This document shows positions 56,801 to 64,000 of a stretch of DNA of 64,000 bases, piece after piece. This stretch comes from Cyanobacterium aponinum PCC 10605 (lineage in GTDB: Bacteria > Cyanobacteriota > Cyanobacteriia > Cyanobacteriales > Cyanobacteriaceae). The DNA is taken from the NCBI RefSeq assembly GCF_000317675.1, contig NC_019776.1, forward strand, positions 2,914,001 to 2,978,000. The letters run 5' to 3'. Position 1 is the stretch's first letter. Every line of letters starts with the position of its first letter. The position numbers and the translations under genes were made by a program. Under the pieces are notes generated by a model. It ran no database searches, had not been told where the DNA came from, and worked only from the letters and a program-made list of their open reading frames with translations.

Positions 56801-57265
56801 ATTTTTAGGATGAGGTAATAATATTTTTTTGTTCAACCATTCAATAATTTTATCAATGGGTTCTGATTTTCTCAGATGTCGATCGCGAATATCATCAACA
56901 ATTCTTTCATCAATACCAATTTCTATTTTTTCATTAGGTAAATACAACTTATTAGGGAATTCATGAACTTGTAAAAAAATAGTATCAGGAGTTTGTAGAT
57001 TAGGTTGTAAAGCCATTACCCAACATAAACGAGGTAAACTTCTATCTATTAAGTCTAATAATTTATTTTGATTATCCTGATTTACCCCTTCAATTACCCA
57101 AGAATCTTGTTGATTAGTTATAAAAATTTCTCCAGTTAATTGAGATTGTAAAATACTTATTTCTTGCTCAATATTGAAAGATTTTTCAGGTAAAAAAAGA
57201 TTATCATGAACTTGTTTAATTTCTAAACTTAACTTTCTTCCTGCTTGAACTTCACTAACTTTCAT
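53867..57265 (-). CDS. SF1 helicase, DNA2/NAM7 (UvrD-like) family
   Basis: This 1132-aa protein has the core motifs of the DNA2/NAM7/SETX branch of superfamily 1: Walker A IQGPPGTGKTK (K480), Walker B VIIDEAARANPLD (D810-E811), GDHRQLPH, TLDTQYRMHP, VDAFQGKEFDVVFLS (motif V), and AMSRQQRLL. The first 430 residues are a beta-rich region without a known catalytic motif. This helicase type is a recurring member of TerY-P-type islands. ATG at 57265 is preceded by TTAGGAGT. It probably unwinds or translocates on DNA or RNA. Confidence 0.92.
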   Translation of the reverse strand: MKVSEVQAGRKLSLEIKQVHDNLFLPEKSFNIEQEISILQSQLTGEIFITNQQDSWVIEGVNQDNQNKLLDLIDRSLPRLCWVMALQPNLQTPDTIFLQVHEFPNKLYLPNEKIEIGIDERIVDDIRDRHLRKSEPIDKIIEWLNKKILLPHPKNNQLKRALLQAGNKIKNSLESSFQLWGNGIVINIKKTADNKFLINRVERARQPKDINEQRPMIILEADIYFCDASIAGSLRGNIQTELDDIVKKSDSYLALWQEYNNIERKIIWDNAREFGWLKYVKQIALKNGNYRFKLENTVNRKKELKAKFKLLRENPTLSLEVNKKPPNFSHDKDDNNEQDSGLLKREFSQDGKSFLGEVVEIDSQKLEIEIKPSNADDEEITPPHQGYIFISLLGDRIRLQRRTLAESAIRMAQNPMPQLALLLENHAVSFRRTRNIKPITKEVKKLFNGLSPTPRQEEAINIALNTPDIALIQGPPGTGKTKVITAIEARLAEEAEDANRSVNHRILLTSYQHDAVENAAERTTLFQLPAVRIGGKKGKNSELDNVDRWRRERIQRVRASLAHLPKLTGQETLRKVKQLTAMYQLTPGNQEDTVKLLKDIYELTICCISPDLSDQLLRLSQELKQNRSHLNQEDSEKRELALKAVQGIRVTWATFSDDGDENALKALARLKPLDILSKEEEDLLKQAGVWVEESEPPFLGELADLQQKLLERLIPKETQPVTTPVANPKILDLFKQVRLSLDNYVKQSPDGIEGVLTEYLNDLETDPEEVARTIRKYTVVLAATCQQSVGKKMIEATENKDHVFESVIIDEAARANPLDLFIPMAKAERRIILVGDHRQLPHILEDDVEKELTKSTFDTQDALKKSLFERLFNQLQELERKDGIKRTVTLDTQYRMHPILGDFVSENFYECHGESHINSGRCANDFIHNLPGYENSVTAWLNVPFSAGGEIQGQSKSRPVEARAIAFELKRLIEHDQKLTFGIIAFYSAQVTEIWKALEEVGIAEKSEEGFFQVAKQWQETTNYENKIVERLRVGTVDAFQGKEFDVVFLSLTRSNNINPIDERMYRRKYGFLMLENRLCVAMSRQQRLLIAVGDGDMVNHKSARVAIPQLVNFYQLCQSQQGKIYQCYEKP

Positions 57266-57306
57266 TATTTAATTTACTCCTAAATTTAATTGTATAGGTT
57301 TGTAGT

Positions 57307-57322
57307 AAAGACTTTAGTCTTT
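57307..57322. repeat. GTAGT palindrome downstream of the kinase gene
   Basis: AAAGACT-TT-AGTCTTT (7-bp stem, 2-nt loop) follows GGTTTGTAGT, the same lead-in as at 53793. Stem letters differ but remain paired, so the structure rather than the sequence is kept. Confidence 0.7.
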
Positions 57323-57385
57323 GTTTTCTAAGTTTTAGATAGTGCAATCAGAAACTTATTTGAGAAATTGAGAGTTATATTCCCC

Positions 57386-57608
57386 GTTTTTTAGGCAGGG
57401 CTGTTTCATTCTAAAATTTTTGGTTAAGAGAGAGTAATGAGTAACGAGTAATAAGGAATGATTTTTGATAATTTAAAATGATTAATTGATTGTTTTAAGA
57501 TTTTTTACTATTACTTAAAATCTGCAAGTCAAAAATCTCCCCATCTCCCCCTCCCCTTATCTCCCGCTCTTTTTTTTCCCTCGAAAATGAAACAGCCCTG
57601 CGTTTTTT
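57386..57608. mobile_element. MITE with perfect 16-bp TIRs between kinase and helicase
   Basis: GCAGGGCTGTTTCATT (57395-57410) and AATGAAACAGCCCTGC (57586-57601) are perfect inverted repeats bounding about 207 bp with no ORF. GTTTTTT lies just outside both ends (57386-57392 and 57602-57608), a likely target duplication, with two extra bases on the left. The body contains TAATGAGTAACGAGTAATAA words. A degraded single end occurs at about 29192. It separates the kinase from the helicase in the island, so the 405-bp gap is explained. Confidence 0.75.
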
Positions 57609-57670
57609 GGGGGGATTAGAGGGAATCTTTTTTAAGAGATTTTGGGGTGATATTATATTATTTTTCAAGT

Positions 57671-59041
57671 TTAATCACCTCCTTTAATTAAGCGAAAAGA
57701 AGCGTATCGATGAGGACAACTTAAAGAACCAAAATGTAAAAGCCAATCACCATATTTTCCAGCTTCCACAGGAAATTTTAACCATCTATCTTCAGAAATT
57801 TCTCTCTCAATTTTATTATTTTCTTGATTTTGAGAAGTCAATAAAAAAGTTTGATTATTACACTTATGAACTCGCAAATAATGATCAGTAAATTCTATTT
57901 CTAAATTAGGTTGATGGGCATCTATTCCCAATCTTCCGTTAATAATTCTGTTAGTTAAAATTACAGAGCTATCTCTTTGTAAAGCCATAACTTGTAATAA
58001 TTTACCCTTTTTTTCTGGTTTTTCATCAGGATGCCAACGATAAATTTCAACAATTACTAAATCTGGGCGAGGATATTCACACCAAGAACAATCTTTTTGA
58101 TTTGCATAGTAGGTACTGTGACAGCTAGGACAGGTAATGGTAAAATCGGCGGCATTGTATAAATATTCAGCCCATTGATTCAACCCCGGGCGTTTTTGAG
58201 GGTTTAAAAGTCCTTCACCAAAGCATTTATTGGCTAATGTTTGCAATCGAGGAGAAAGAGTTATATCTCTAGGAAATCCTTTGTCTGTGTAATTACTGTT
58301 GTCATTAGGATTATCTATCCAAGGGATTTCTCCTTGTAAGGCTTTTTCTTCCAATTCTGGTTCACCATAACTAACTAAATCACCATCAGTTAAAGGGTGC
58401 AGTGTTGTTAAAATTTGAAAAGCTATCACGGCAAAAGCGTGGGCATCTGTGAGAGTATTAACTCCTGATTTGCCTTTGACTAATTCGGGAGCTCCATAAC
58501 CGGGGGTATAAAATGAGGATGAAACATTACTTTCATAGCAAAGATTATCAGCATCAATAAATCTAATTTCATTCGCATCTAAGTCTGAGGATACAAAAAT
58601 ATTATTCGGTGAAGGATCGGCATAGACTAATCCTCTACCATGTAATTGAGATAGGGCTTCGGCGGATTTTGCCAATAAAATTAATCTTCGCCGTAAACCT
58701 CCCCCCTGCAAATACCATGTAACTGGACATTCAATTTTTTGGGGTAGGTAAGTTAATTTACTAATGGGTATCATTCCTGTTAATAGTTCCATTACATAAC
58801 CTACATGGGGCGGTTGTAACATTTCTAAGGGCATGGCAATGGGTAATTGTTGGATGTCAAATAACATTCTTACTTGACTGAGTTGACGACGAAGACGATC
58901 GCGCCTAACGGTTGATTTATCTGGAATTAACTTAATTGCTTTTCTTCCTCCTTTGATACTGTAAACTCTACCTTGCCCCCCTTCTCCTAATTTTTGATCC
59001 AATTCATAAACCGTATTTTGTTCATCAACTATTATTTTCAT
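57671..59041 (-). CDS. TerY-P-type protein kinase with zinc ribbon
   Basis: This 456-aa protein has a kinase domain: G-loop GEGGQG (19-24), the VAIK-type Lys37 in RKAIKL, a catalytic loop YADPSPNN (D142, N147) and a DFG-like IDADN (D163). The usual HRD and DFG are altered, but Asp, Asn and Lys remain, so activity is plausible. A C-terminal zinc ribbon (C304, C307, C318, C321) and a beta-rich, possibly FHA-like end follow. An in-frame TTG at 59083 would add 14 residues; the ATG at 59041 has a GGATG-like SD and is preferred. It is preceded by PP2C and VWA genes, forming a TerY-P triad. Confidence 0.8.
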   Translation of the reverse strand: MKIIVDEQNTVYELDQKLGEGGQGRVYSIKGGRKAIKLIPDKSTVRRDRLRRQLSQVRMLFDIQQLPIAMPLEMLQPPHVGYVMELLTGMIPISKLTYLPQKIECPVTWYLQGGGLRRRLILLAKSAEALSQLHGRGLVYADPSPNNIFVSSDLDANEIRFIDADNLCYESNVSSSFYTPGYGAPELVKGKSGVNTLTDAHAFAVIAFQILTTLHPLTDGDLVSYGEPELEEKALQGEIPWIDNPNDNSNYTDKGFPRDITLSPRLQTLANKCFGEGLLNPQKRPGLNQWAEYLYNAADFTITCPSCHSTYYANQKDCSWCEYPRPDLVIVEIYRWHPDEKPEKKGKLLQVMALQRDSSVILTNRIINGRLGIDAHQPNLEIEFTDHYLRVHKCNNQTFLLTSQNQENNKIEREISEDRWLKFPVEAGKYGDWLLHFGSLSCPHRYASFRLIKGGD

Positions 59042-59107
59042 GGTGTTTTCATCCTTTTTTGATTGAGTGATTAGTAAATCCAATTAAATAAAAGAAAGTT
59101 CGTAGTT

Positions 59108-59121
59108 ACCCCTTTAGGGGT
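59108..59121. repeat. GTAGT palindrome in the PP2C-kinase gap
   Basis: ACCCCT-TT-AGGGGT (6-bp stem) follows CGTAGTT. It shares layout with palindromes at 53793, 57307 and 60000. Confidence 0.65.
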
Positions 59122-59223
59122 TTCAAACGTTCTTGAAATAACGGAACTGAAGCCTTCACTACTAACCGAGCCTATTTTACGTTTAATTAAATGGGGCTAC
59201 TTAAGTCTTTTAGTTCAACAAAA

Positions 59224-59955
59224 CTATTTAGGGCGATGCCATAAAACGGCAAGGGTTTTATCATCAAGATGTTTAGGAGTAGGCCAGTTTTTGAGTTCTT
59301 TAGTAAGCGATCGCCACCTTTTTTGTGGGGCTAAAGTACCAAAATCATCTAAAATAAATTGCACAAAATCCCCCAAAGTATCGCTTTTTAAATCATCAGC
59401 AATGCCGTCAGTGGCTAATAACACCGCCGAGTTAGGAGGAAAATTAGGTACAGTAAAAAATGACCATTCTTGAGTGGATTTAGCTACACCTAAGCCAGTG
59501 GTTTGATTGCCAAAAGTTTTATTTTTCTCGCTTAAAATTGTCAGTTGCCCGTTATTTTCCCTTAAAATCGCAATACCATCCCCTAATTGAGCCATAATTA
59601 ATTGCCCGTTAGGAATTACCACAGCAAATAAACAAGTGGCGACACTATCTTTTTTCAATGCAGGTAATATATTCAATTCCCAATGTATGTGAATAAGCCT
59701 CAACAATAAACTAGGGAAAGCAGAAGGAGCTTTTACCCAAGCTAATAAGGATTGCTTCACTGCTAAACAAGCCATTTTTGCACCCATACGAGCATTAGAT
59801 TTTGAACCCATGCCATCACTAACAACAATCCCCACCCCAGAGTTATTATTAATTCTTCCCCAAGCGTCTTCATTAAGGCGGTTTTTTTGTTGATGAAACG
59901 GCCCAATTACTGAAGTGCCAAAGGTTTCATAATTAATTCTATTACGAGATGACAT
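59224..59955 (-). CDS. PP2C-type phosphatase of the TerY-P triad
   Basis: This 243-aa PPM/PP2C phosphatase is a compact single domain. Metal residues are in LNEDAWG (D30), VVSDGMGSKSNARMG (D47-G-M-G), AQLGDGIAIL, LLATDGIADDL and LDDKTLAVLWHRP. The small size and its place between a VWA and a kinase gene define the TerY-P triad. It would reverse phosphorylation by the kinase next to it. The ATG start at 59955 gives a normal family N-terminus. A HIP1 site occurs in the gene. Confidence 0.88.
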   Translation of the reverse strand: MSSRNRINYETFGTSVIGPFHQQKNRLNEDAWGRINNNSGVGIVVSDGMGSKSNARMGAKMACLAVKQSLLAWVKAPSAFPSLLLRLIHIHWELNILPALKKDSVATCLFAVVIPNGQLIMAQLGDGIAILRENNGQLTILSEKNKTFGNQTTGLGVAKSTQEWSFFTVPNFPPNSAVLLATDGIADDLKSDTLGDFVQFILDDFGTLAPQKRWRSLTKELKNWPTPKHLDDKTLAVLWHRPK

Positions 59956-59999
59956 AATTAAATTTTGGTTGCTTCATACATTTTTACTATTTTCGTAGT

Positions 60000-60015
60000 A
60001 AGGGCTAAAGCCCTT
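60000..60015. repeat. GTAGT palindrome in the VWA-PP2C gap
   Basis: AAGGGCT-AA-AGCCCTT (7-bp stem) follows TCGTAGT. It is the clearest member of the island palindrome family and lies 44 bp upstream of the PP2C start. Confidence 0.72.
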
Positions 60016-60060
60016 TTTAATGATTACCAGAGAAATAAAACTGAAATAAATTAAGGATGC

Positions 60061-60756
60061 TTAAAAACAACCAGTATATTCATCATCGAGATCATCAAAA
60101 TTATCAAGAGCATCAAAATTAAGAACAGGAATACTATTGGGATTAACACTTTTGGAAGCATTAGTAATTGTCATGGTGACAAAGCGGAAAAACTGTTTAA
60201 TTTGATTGGCTTCATCAGCTCTAAATACTGGAATTTCAGGATGTTGATTTTGTAAAAAACTTTGTAAAGGTTCGTTATCAGCTTCAGCACCGATTGCCAT
60301 TGATAACCGTAGTGCTTTAGATGCCCTTTCTGAGGTAATTAAATTATTAAGAGGTGGTATCCATTCATCGGTAGGAATGCCGTCAGATACTAAAATAATA
60401 GTGGGGTGATAGTCTCGACTAGCAATAATCGATCGATCTTCCACCATTGCCTGAGCTACTCCAAAAGCATTACCCATAGGAGTTCGCCCCATGGCACTCA
60501 TGTCTTGCCATTCGATTTTTTCTGCTGGTTGTAAGGGTATATGAATCTGAGCTTTTTCTCCTCCGAAGGTAATCACAGAAACGTTAATTTCTGCCCTCAC
60601 ATCTTCCTCTTGGGCAAAACTATCAATCATAGATGCGATCGCACGGTTGAGAGTTTGAATTTTGCCGTTGCTTTCCATACTGCCACTGACATCAGCGAGA
60701 ATGATAACTGGTAACTTTCGGGGAGAATGCACAGTAAATTTTTTAAGATTACTCAT
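60061..60756 (-). CDS. TerY-type VWA domain protein
   Basis: This 231-aa protein is a single VWA domain with MIDAS D22-V-S24-G-S26 in LADVSGSMES. The conserved Thr is in MGRTPMGNA, and ILVSDGIPTDEW follows. Such TerY proteins are scaffolds in the Ter/TerY-P stress and defence systems. It is the first gene of a ten-gene minus-strand operon and so may set the operon level. It has a HIP1 octamer. The family assignment is firm, though its interaction partners are inferred. Confidence 0.9.
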   Translation of the reverse strand: MSNLKKFTVHSPRKLPVIILADVSGSMESNGKIQTLNRAIASMIDSFAQEEDVRAEINVSVITFGGEKAQIHIPLQPAEKIEWQDMSAMGRTPMGNAFGVAQAMVEDRSIIASRDYHPTIILVSDGIPTDEWIPPLNNLITSERASKALRLSMAIGAEADNEPLQSFLQNQHPEIPVFRADEANQIKQFFRFVTMTITNASKSVNPNSIPVLNFDALDNFDDLDDEYTGCF

Positions 60757-61117
60757 TAATCAATTTTTAGATTTAGTTCTATATATCTATCAGGATCATT
60801 TTTTGTTTTTATGCAGATTTTGCCAAAAATTTTTGATCTATTTATCAAAACCTCTACCAATAGCGATTGTGGGGTAATATTTCCTCATTTCCCTTTCTTT
60901 TTAGTTTTTCACCACTAAATATTAAATATTGACCAACTATACGCTAATGTTATTCGTATAATTAACGCTATTAAACGCTCATTTTCAAAAAATCTAGCTA
61001 AAAATATATTTTTATGGGAATTATGGTGACCTTTAGCTAAAAAATTGTTTGTTTCTCTATTTCTTTTTTATCGGATTATAATGAAAATTGTAAAGAAATG
61101 TTGAGAAAATTAAAATT
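60757..61117. other. Divergent promoter region of the island
   Basis: About 360 bp between the TerY-like gene (minus) and the HEAT-repeat gene (plus). The sequence is AT-rich and should hold both promoters. No repeat or ORF of note was seen, and no clear operator was recognised. Confidence 0.4.
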
Positions 61118-61786
61118 ATGAGTCAGATTAATTTAGCAGAAATAGATCGCCAATTGGAAAGCAACAACTCAAAAGATAGACTATTAGCCCTTGCATCCCT
61201 TAGAGAAGTTGAAGCCAAGGATGCTGTACCATTAATAAAGAAGGTAATTTATGATGAAATGTTGCCCGTGCGTTCCATGGCAATTTTTGCCTTAGGAGTT
61301 AAACAAACTGAGGAATGTTTACCAATCTTAGTAAAATTATTAGAAACTGATCCAGACTATGGTATTCGTGCGGATGCGGCGGGGGCTTTAGGATACTTAA
61401 AAGATATTCGTGCTTTCGAGTCTTTAGTTAGGGCTTTCTATGAAGATACTGAATGGTTAGTACGTTTTAGTGCGGCTGTCTCTTTAGGCAATTTAGGAGA
61501 TATTCGTGCTAAAAAATTACTTTTAGATGCTCTGCATAGCAATGAAACCGCCCTACAACAAGCGGCTATTTCTGCTTTGGGGGAAGTTAAAGCGGAAGAT
61601 TGTATCGAGGAAATCTTAGTGTTTGTTCAATCGGATGATTGGTTAATTCGCCAAAGGGTATCTGAATCTTTAGGTAATTTTAAGGGTAACAAAAAAGCAA
61701 TATCTGCCCTTAATTTCTTAGTAAAAGACCCTCATCCCCAAGTATGTCAGGCGGCAGAGTATTCTTTACAAAAGATTTCTGTTTAA
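61118..61786 (+). CDS. HEAT-repeat protein (NblB/phycobilin-lyase-like)
   Basis: This 222-aa protein is made of about six HEAT repeats with lengths and motifs (AVSLGNLGD, AAGALGYLKD) typical of the cyanobacterial CpcE/NblB HEAT group. NblB helps degrade phycobilisomes, and CpcE/F attach bilins. The size of about 220 aa and lack of a lyase-specific insert favour NblB-type or an unassigned HEAT protein. It is divergent from the island. Confidence in the fold is high and in the exact role low. Confidence 0.85.
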   Translation: MSQINLAEIDRQLESNNSKDRLLALASLREVEAKDAVPLIKKVIYDEMLPVRSMAIFALGVKQTEECLPILVKLLETDPDYGIRADAAGALGYLKDIRAFESLVRAFYEDTEWLVRFSAAVSLGNLGDIRAKKLLLDALHSNETALQQAAISALGEVKAEDCIEEILVFVQSDDWLIRQRVSESLGNFKGNKKAISALNFLVKDPHPQVCQAAEYSLQKISV

Positions 61787-61910
61787 TATGATTGTTAATA
61801 TTATTAATTATTAGTAAGGCTAGGAAAAAGGGAAGAAGTTAATTTCCCTGTATTCCCCCTCAATAGGTAGCAATAATAGAACTCAAAAAAACTTCGCCAA
61901 TAGCTTTTTA

Positions 61911-63254
61911 TTACAATAAATTTTGTTCGATAAAGTTAGTATAAACATTCCCTGCTAAAAATTCGGGGTTGTTGAGAATTTTTTGGTGGAAGTTAATGGT
62001 GGTTTGTACTCCTGTAATCGCACATTCTCTTAAAGCCCTTTTCATTCTTTTGATTGCGGTTTCTCTATCTTCTCCCCAAACAATCAATTTACCAATCAAA
62101 GAATCATAATAAGGGGGAATTTCATAGTCAGGATAAACAAAAGAATCCATCCTTACGCCAGGTCCTCCGGGGGGCAAATAGGCGATAATTTTCCCGGGAT
62201 TTGGTCTAAAATCATGATCAGGATCTTCTGCATTAATCCGACATTCGATCGCATGACCTTTCAATTGTATTTGTTCTTGAGTAAAAGCTAATCTTTCTCC
62301 TTGCGCGATCGCAATTTGTTCTTTAATTAAATCTAATCCAGTAATCATTTCTGTTACAGGATGTTCTACTTGGATACGAGTATTCATCTCCATAAAATAG
62401 AAATTACCGTATTTATCCACTAAAAATTCTACTGTACCAGCACCAACATAATTGATATATTTGGCGGCTTTAACCGCCGCTTCTCCCATTTTCTGCCTTA
62501 ATTCAGGATTAAGAGCAGGAGAAGGGGCTTCTTCTAGTAATTTCTGATGACGGCGTTGAATAGAGCAATCTCTCTCTCCTAAATGGACAACATTGCCGTA
62601 ACTGTCTGCTAATATTTGAAACTCAATATGACGGGGTAATTCAATAAACTTTTCTAAATAAACTCCAGCATTACCAAAAGCCGCTTCTGCTTCTCCTTGG
62701 GCGGCTCTTAATAAACGACTCAATTCTGTTTCGTCAGAGACAAAACGCATTCCTCTGCCACCACCTCCAGCAGTGGCTTTAATAATCACAGGATAGCCAA
62801 TTTCGGCAGCAACTCTAGCGGCCTCCTCCTCATCAGTAATTAAACCCTTACTACCTGGAATAGTTGGCACACCTGCCTCTTGCATCGTTTTCTTGGCGGT
62901 GGATTTATCGCCCATGGCAATAATTGCCTCTGGGGAAGGTCCAATAAACTGAAGATTATGATCAGCACAAATTTGGGCAAAACGGGCATTTTCTGCCAAA
63001 AATCCATAGCCCGGGTGGATTGCCTCTGCACCTCTGGTTAAAGCGGCGGCAATAATATTAGGAATATTCAAATAACTTTTATTACTTGGAGGAGGTCCAA
63101 TACAAACACTCTCATCGGCTAATTTAACGTGAAGGGCATGGCGATCAATAGTAGAATGTACCGCTACGGTGGCAATCCCCATTTCTTCACAACTATGAAT
63201 AATCCTTAAAGCAATTTCACCTCGGTTCGCAATTAAGATTTTGGCAAAGGGCAT
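61911..63254 (-). CDS. accC: Biotin carboxylase subunit AccC
   Basis: AccC carboxylates biotin on BCCP in acetyl-CoA carboxylase, starting fatty acid synthesis. The 447-aa protein has [10 protein letters not shown], the Gly-rich loop [12 protein letters not shown], the ATP-grasp [29 protein letters not shown] and [13 protein letters not shown]. The length is standard. HIP1 octamers occur in the gene. AccB, AccA and AccD are not in the window, as is usual in cyanobacteria where they are scattered. Confidence 0.96.
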   Translation of the reverse strand: MPFAKILIANRGEIALRIIHSCEEMGIATVAVHSTIDRHALHVKLADESVCIGPPPSNKSYLNIPNIIAAALTRGAEAIHPGYGFLAENARFAQICADHNLQFIGPSPEAIIAMGDKSTAKKTMQEAGVPTIPGSKGLITDEEEAARVAAEIGYPVIIKATAGGGGRGMRFVSDETELSRLLRAAQGEAEAAFGNAGVYLEKFIELPRHIEFQILADSYGNVVHLGERDCSIQRRHQKLLEEAPSPALNPELRQKMGEAAVKAAKYINYVGAGTVEFLVDKYGNFYFMEMNTRIQVEHPVTEMITGLDLIKEQIAIAQGERLAFTQEQIQLKGHAIECRINAEDPDHDFRPNPGKIIAYLPPGGPGVRMDSFVYPDYEIPPYYDSLIGKLIVWGEDRETAIKRMKRALRECAITGVQTTINFHQKILNNPEFLAGNVYTNFIEQNLL

Positions 63255-63353
63255 CGTTGATCATTAAAACTAATATCATTTGTATCATATTTGGTTTTGG
63301 CACTTCTGGCAATTGCTTCTTTAATCTTGGAAAGAGTAAAAAAATTTTTTAAG

Positions 63354-63584
63354 TAACCTCTGTTCGGTTTAAGAATATCGGGTAAGGTTAGGTGTTAGGT
63401 TTCAGGTTTCAGGTGTTAGGGTGTTTAGGGGATGAGGAGATAAGGGGATGAGGGGAGAGGGAGACAAGGTGTCAGGTTTCAGGTTTCAGGTTGCAGGTGT
63501 TGGAGAAAGTAATAAGTAACGAGTAATGAGTATTTGGAGTTATTAATTATTAATTATTCACTATTCACTATTTACCATTGCCCT
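63354..63584 (+). repeat. Dispersed repeat copy, left end plus heptamers
   Basis: It begins TAACCTCTGTTCGGTTTAAG and ATATCGGGTAAGG, the inverse orientation of the right ends at 16024 and 31737. It continues with GGTTTCA/GGTGTTA heptamers (about 63392-63420 and 63468-63500) and GTAACGAGTAATGAGTA words. A right end is not clear. It fills the accC-CbiX gap. Confidence 0.65.
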
Positions 63585-63998
63585 TTATTTTTCTGTCAGA
63601 AGTATATTGACAATAATATCTGAGAAACCATCAATCTGTGTCAGAGGTGGCAATAACTTCAATTCGCAACTTAGTTCTTTTTGTAACTCCTCTACTTCAG
63701 ATGCGATCGCATCTATGATTTTTCCCGTAAAGAGAAAATAAGGCATAATCATGATTTTTGGGGGATCATTTAGAGCTAATTTGGCTATAACAGAGTGTAA
63801 ATTCGGTTTTATTGACCAATAAGCCACATGGGCGTTAATTTTACCTGCCAAGCCTTCTATTTCTTCATTTCCCTTTTGTAAACTTGTACCATGACAAAAC
63901 AAAATGCGTTCAATACTAGAATCTTTATGATGGTCTAAATTTTCCTGCCTTTCATATTCAGCACATAATAAGGAAATTAAAGATAAACTCCTTCCCAA
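63585..63998 (-). CDS. CbiX/sirohydrochlorin chelatase-like protein, 5' truncated
   Basis: About 137 C-terminal residues are present; the frame runs off the window at 63998, where the first codon (TTG) need not be the start. The segments RILFCHGTSLQKGNEEIE and IMIMPYFLFTGKIIDAI match the chelatase fold of CbiX/SirB, which inserts Fe2+ or Co2+ into sirohydrochlorin. Together with cobA it would complete siroheme or corrin synthesis. The catalytic His is probably H40 in the CHG segment, but the missing N-terminus prevents certainty. Confidence 0.75.
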   Translation of the reverse strand: MGRSLSLISLLCAEYERQENLDHHKDSSIERILFCHGTSLQKGNEEIEGLAGKINAHVAYWSIKPNLHSVIAKLALNDPPKIMIMPYFLFTGKIIDAIASEVEELQKELSCELKLLPPLTQIDGFSDIIVNILLTEK

Positions 63999-64000
63999 AT

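Noticed and set aside
45089-60756. BREX, DISARM or classical McrBC system
   Set aside because: No PglZ, BrxX/PglX methylase, DrmB/DUF1998 or McrC nuclease was seen; the VWA-PP2C-kinase triad points to a TerY-P-type system.

Overview
The window reads as chromosome of a low-GC unicellular cyanobacterium, most like the Cyanobacterium/Geminocystis group (inference). Support: a chlorophyll gene (chlM), many HIP1 octamers (GCGATCGC), heptameric STRR-type tandem repeats, SigF-like and group 2 sigma factors, a transaldolase with EF-hands, UrtC, and a LOV-GGDEF-EAL photoreceptor. No rRNA, CRISPR array or intact transposase gene was seen. One tRNA (Pro, CGG) is present.

0-13.5 kb: chlM; a translationally coupled MerR-like/VWA pair; a restriction-modification pair (C5-methyltransferase plus PD-(D/E)XK-like endonuclease); tRNA-Pro; sigF-like; a methyltransferase; an FGGY sugar kinase; MoeB-rhodanese; a group 2 sigma factor; an amidase. 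13.5-34.5 kb: a PP2C phosphatase, sfsA, a large LOV-GGDEF-EAL protein, a CHAT-protease-like membrane protein, a LivG-type ATPase, cobA, moaB, a GNAT, an AlkB-like protein, transaldolase, bioA, an Hsp70-like protein, scpB and a small HExxH protein. Gaps here carry dispersed repeats with short terminal inverted repeats and heptamer arrays. One clean MITE (26.9-27.1 kb) has a 9-bp target duplication.

34.5-40.2 kb: a two-gene minus-strand operon of a 1156-aa SF2 helicase with a C-terminal PD-(D/E)XK nuclease and a 737-aa partner. Its architecture, order and sizes resemble the plasmid-eliminating DdmD-DdmE (helicase-nuclease plus Argonaute-like) system. The pair has no HIP1 octamer by eye, which fits recent acquisition.

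40.4-45 kb: larB, a GT9 glycosyltransferase, a VWA protein, a small membrane protein, urtC and a structured intergenic segment. 45.1-60.8 kb: a ten-gene minus-strand island. In transcription order it encodes a TerY-type VWA protein, a PP2C phosphatase, a protein kinase (together a TerY-P triad), a DNA2/NAM7-type SF1 helicase, a winged-helix protein with a HEPN-like RNxxxH motif, a coiled-coil McrB-type AAA+ protein, a DUF2357-like zinc-ribbon protein, a dual-OB-like protein and two DUF488 proteins. This looks like a phosphorylation-controlled nucleic-acid defence or stress system. Each of its first six intergenic gaps holds a hairpin, and four of these belong to one covarying palindrome family. 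The window ends with a HEAT-repeat protein, accC and a truncated CbiX/sirohydrochlorin-chelatase-like gene.

Functions are assigned from motif recognition only; no database search was run.
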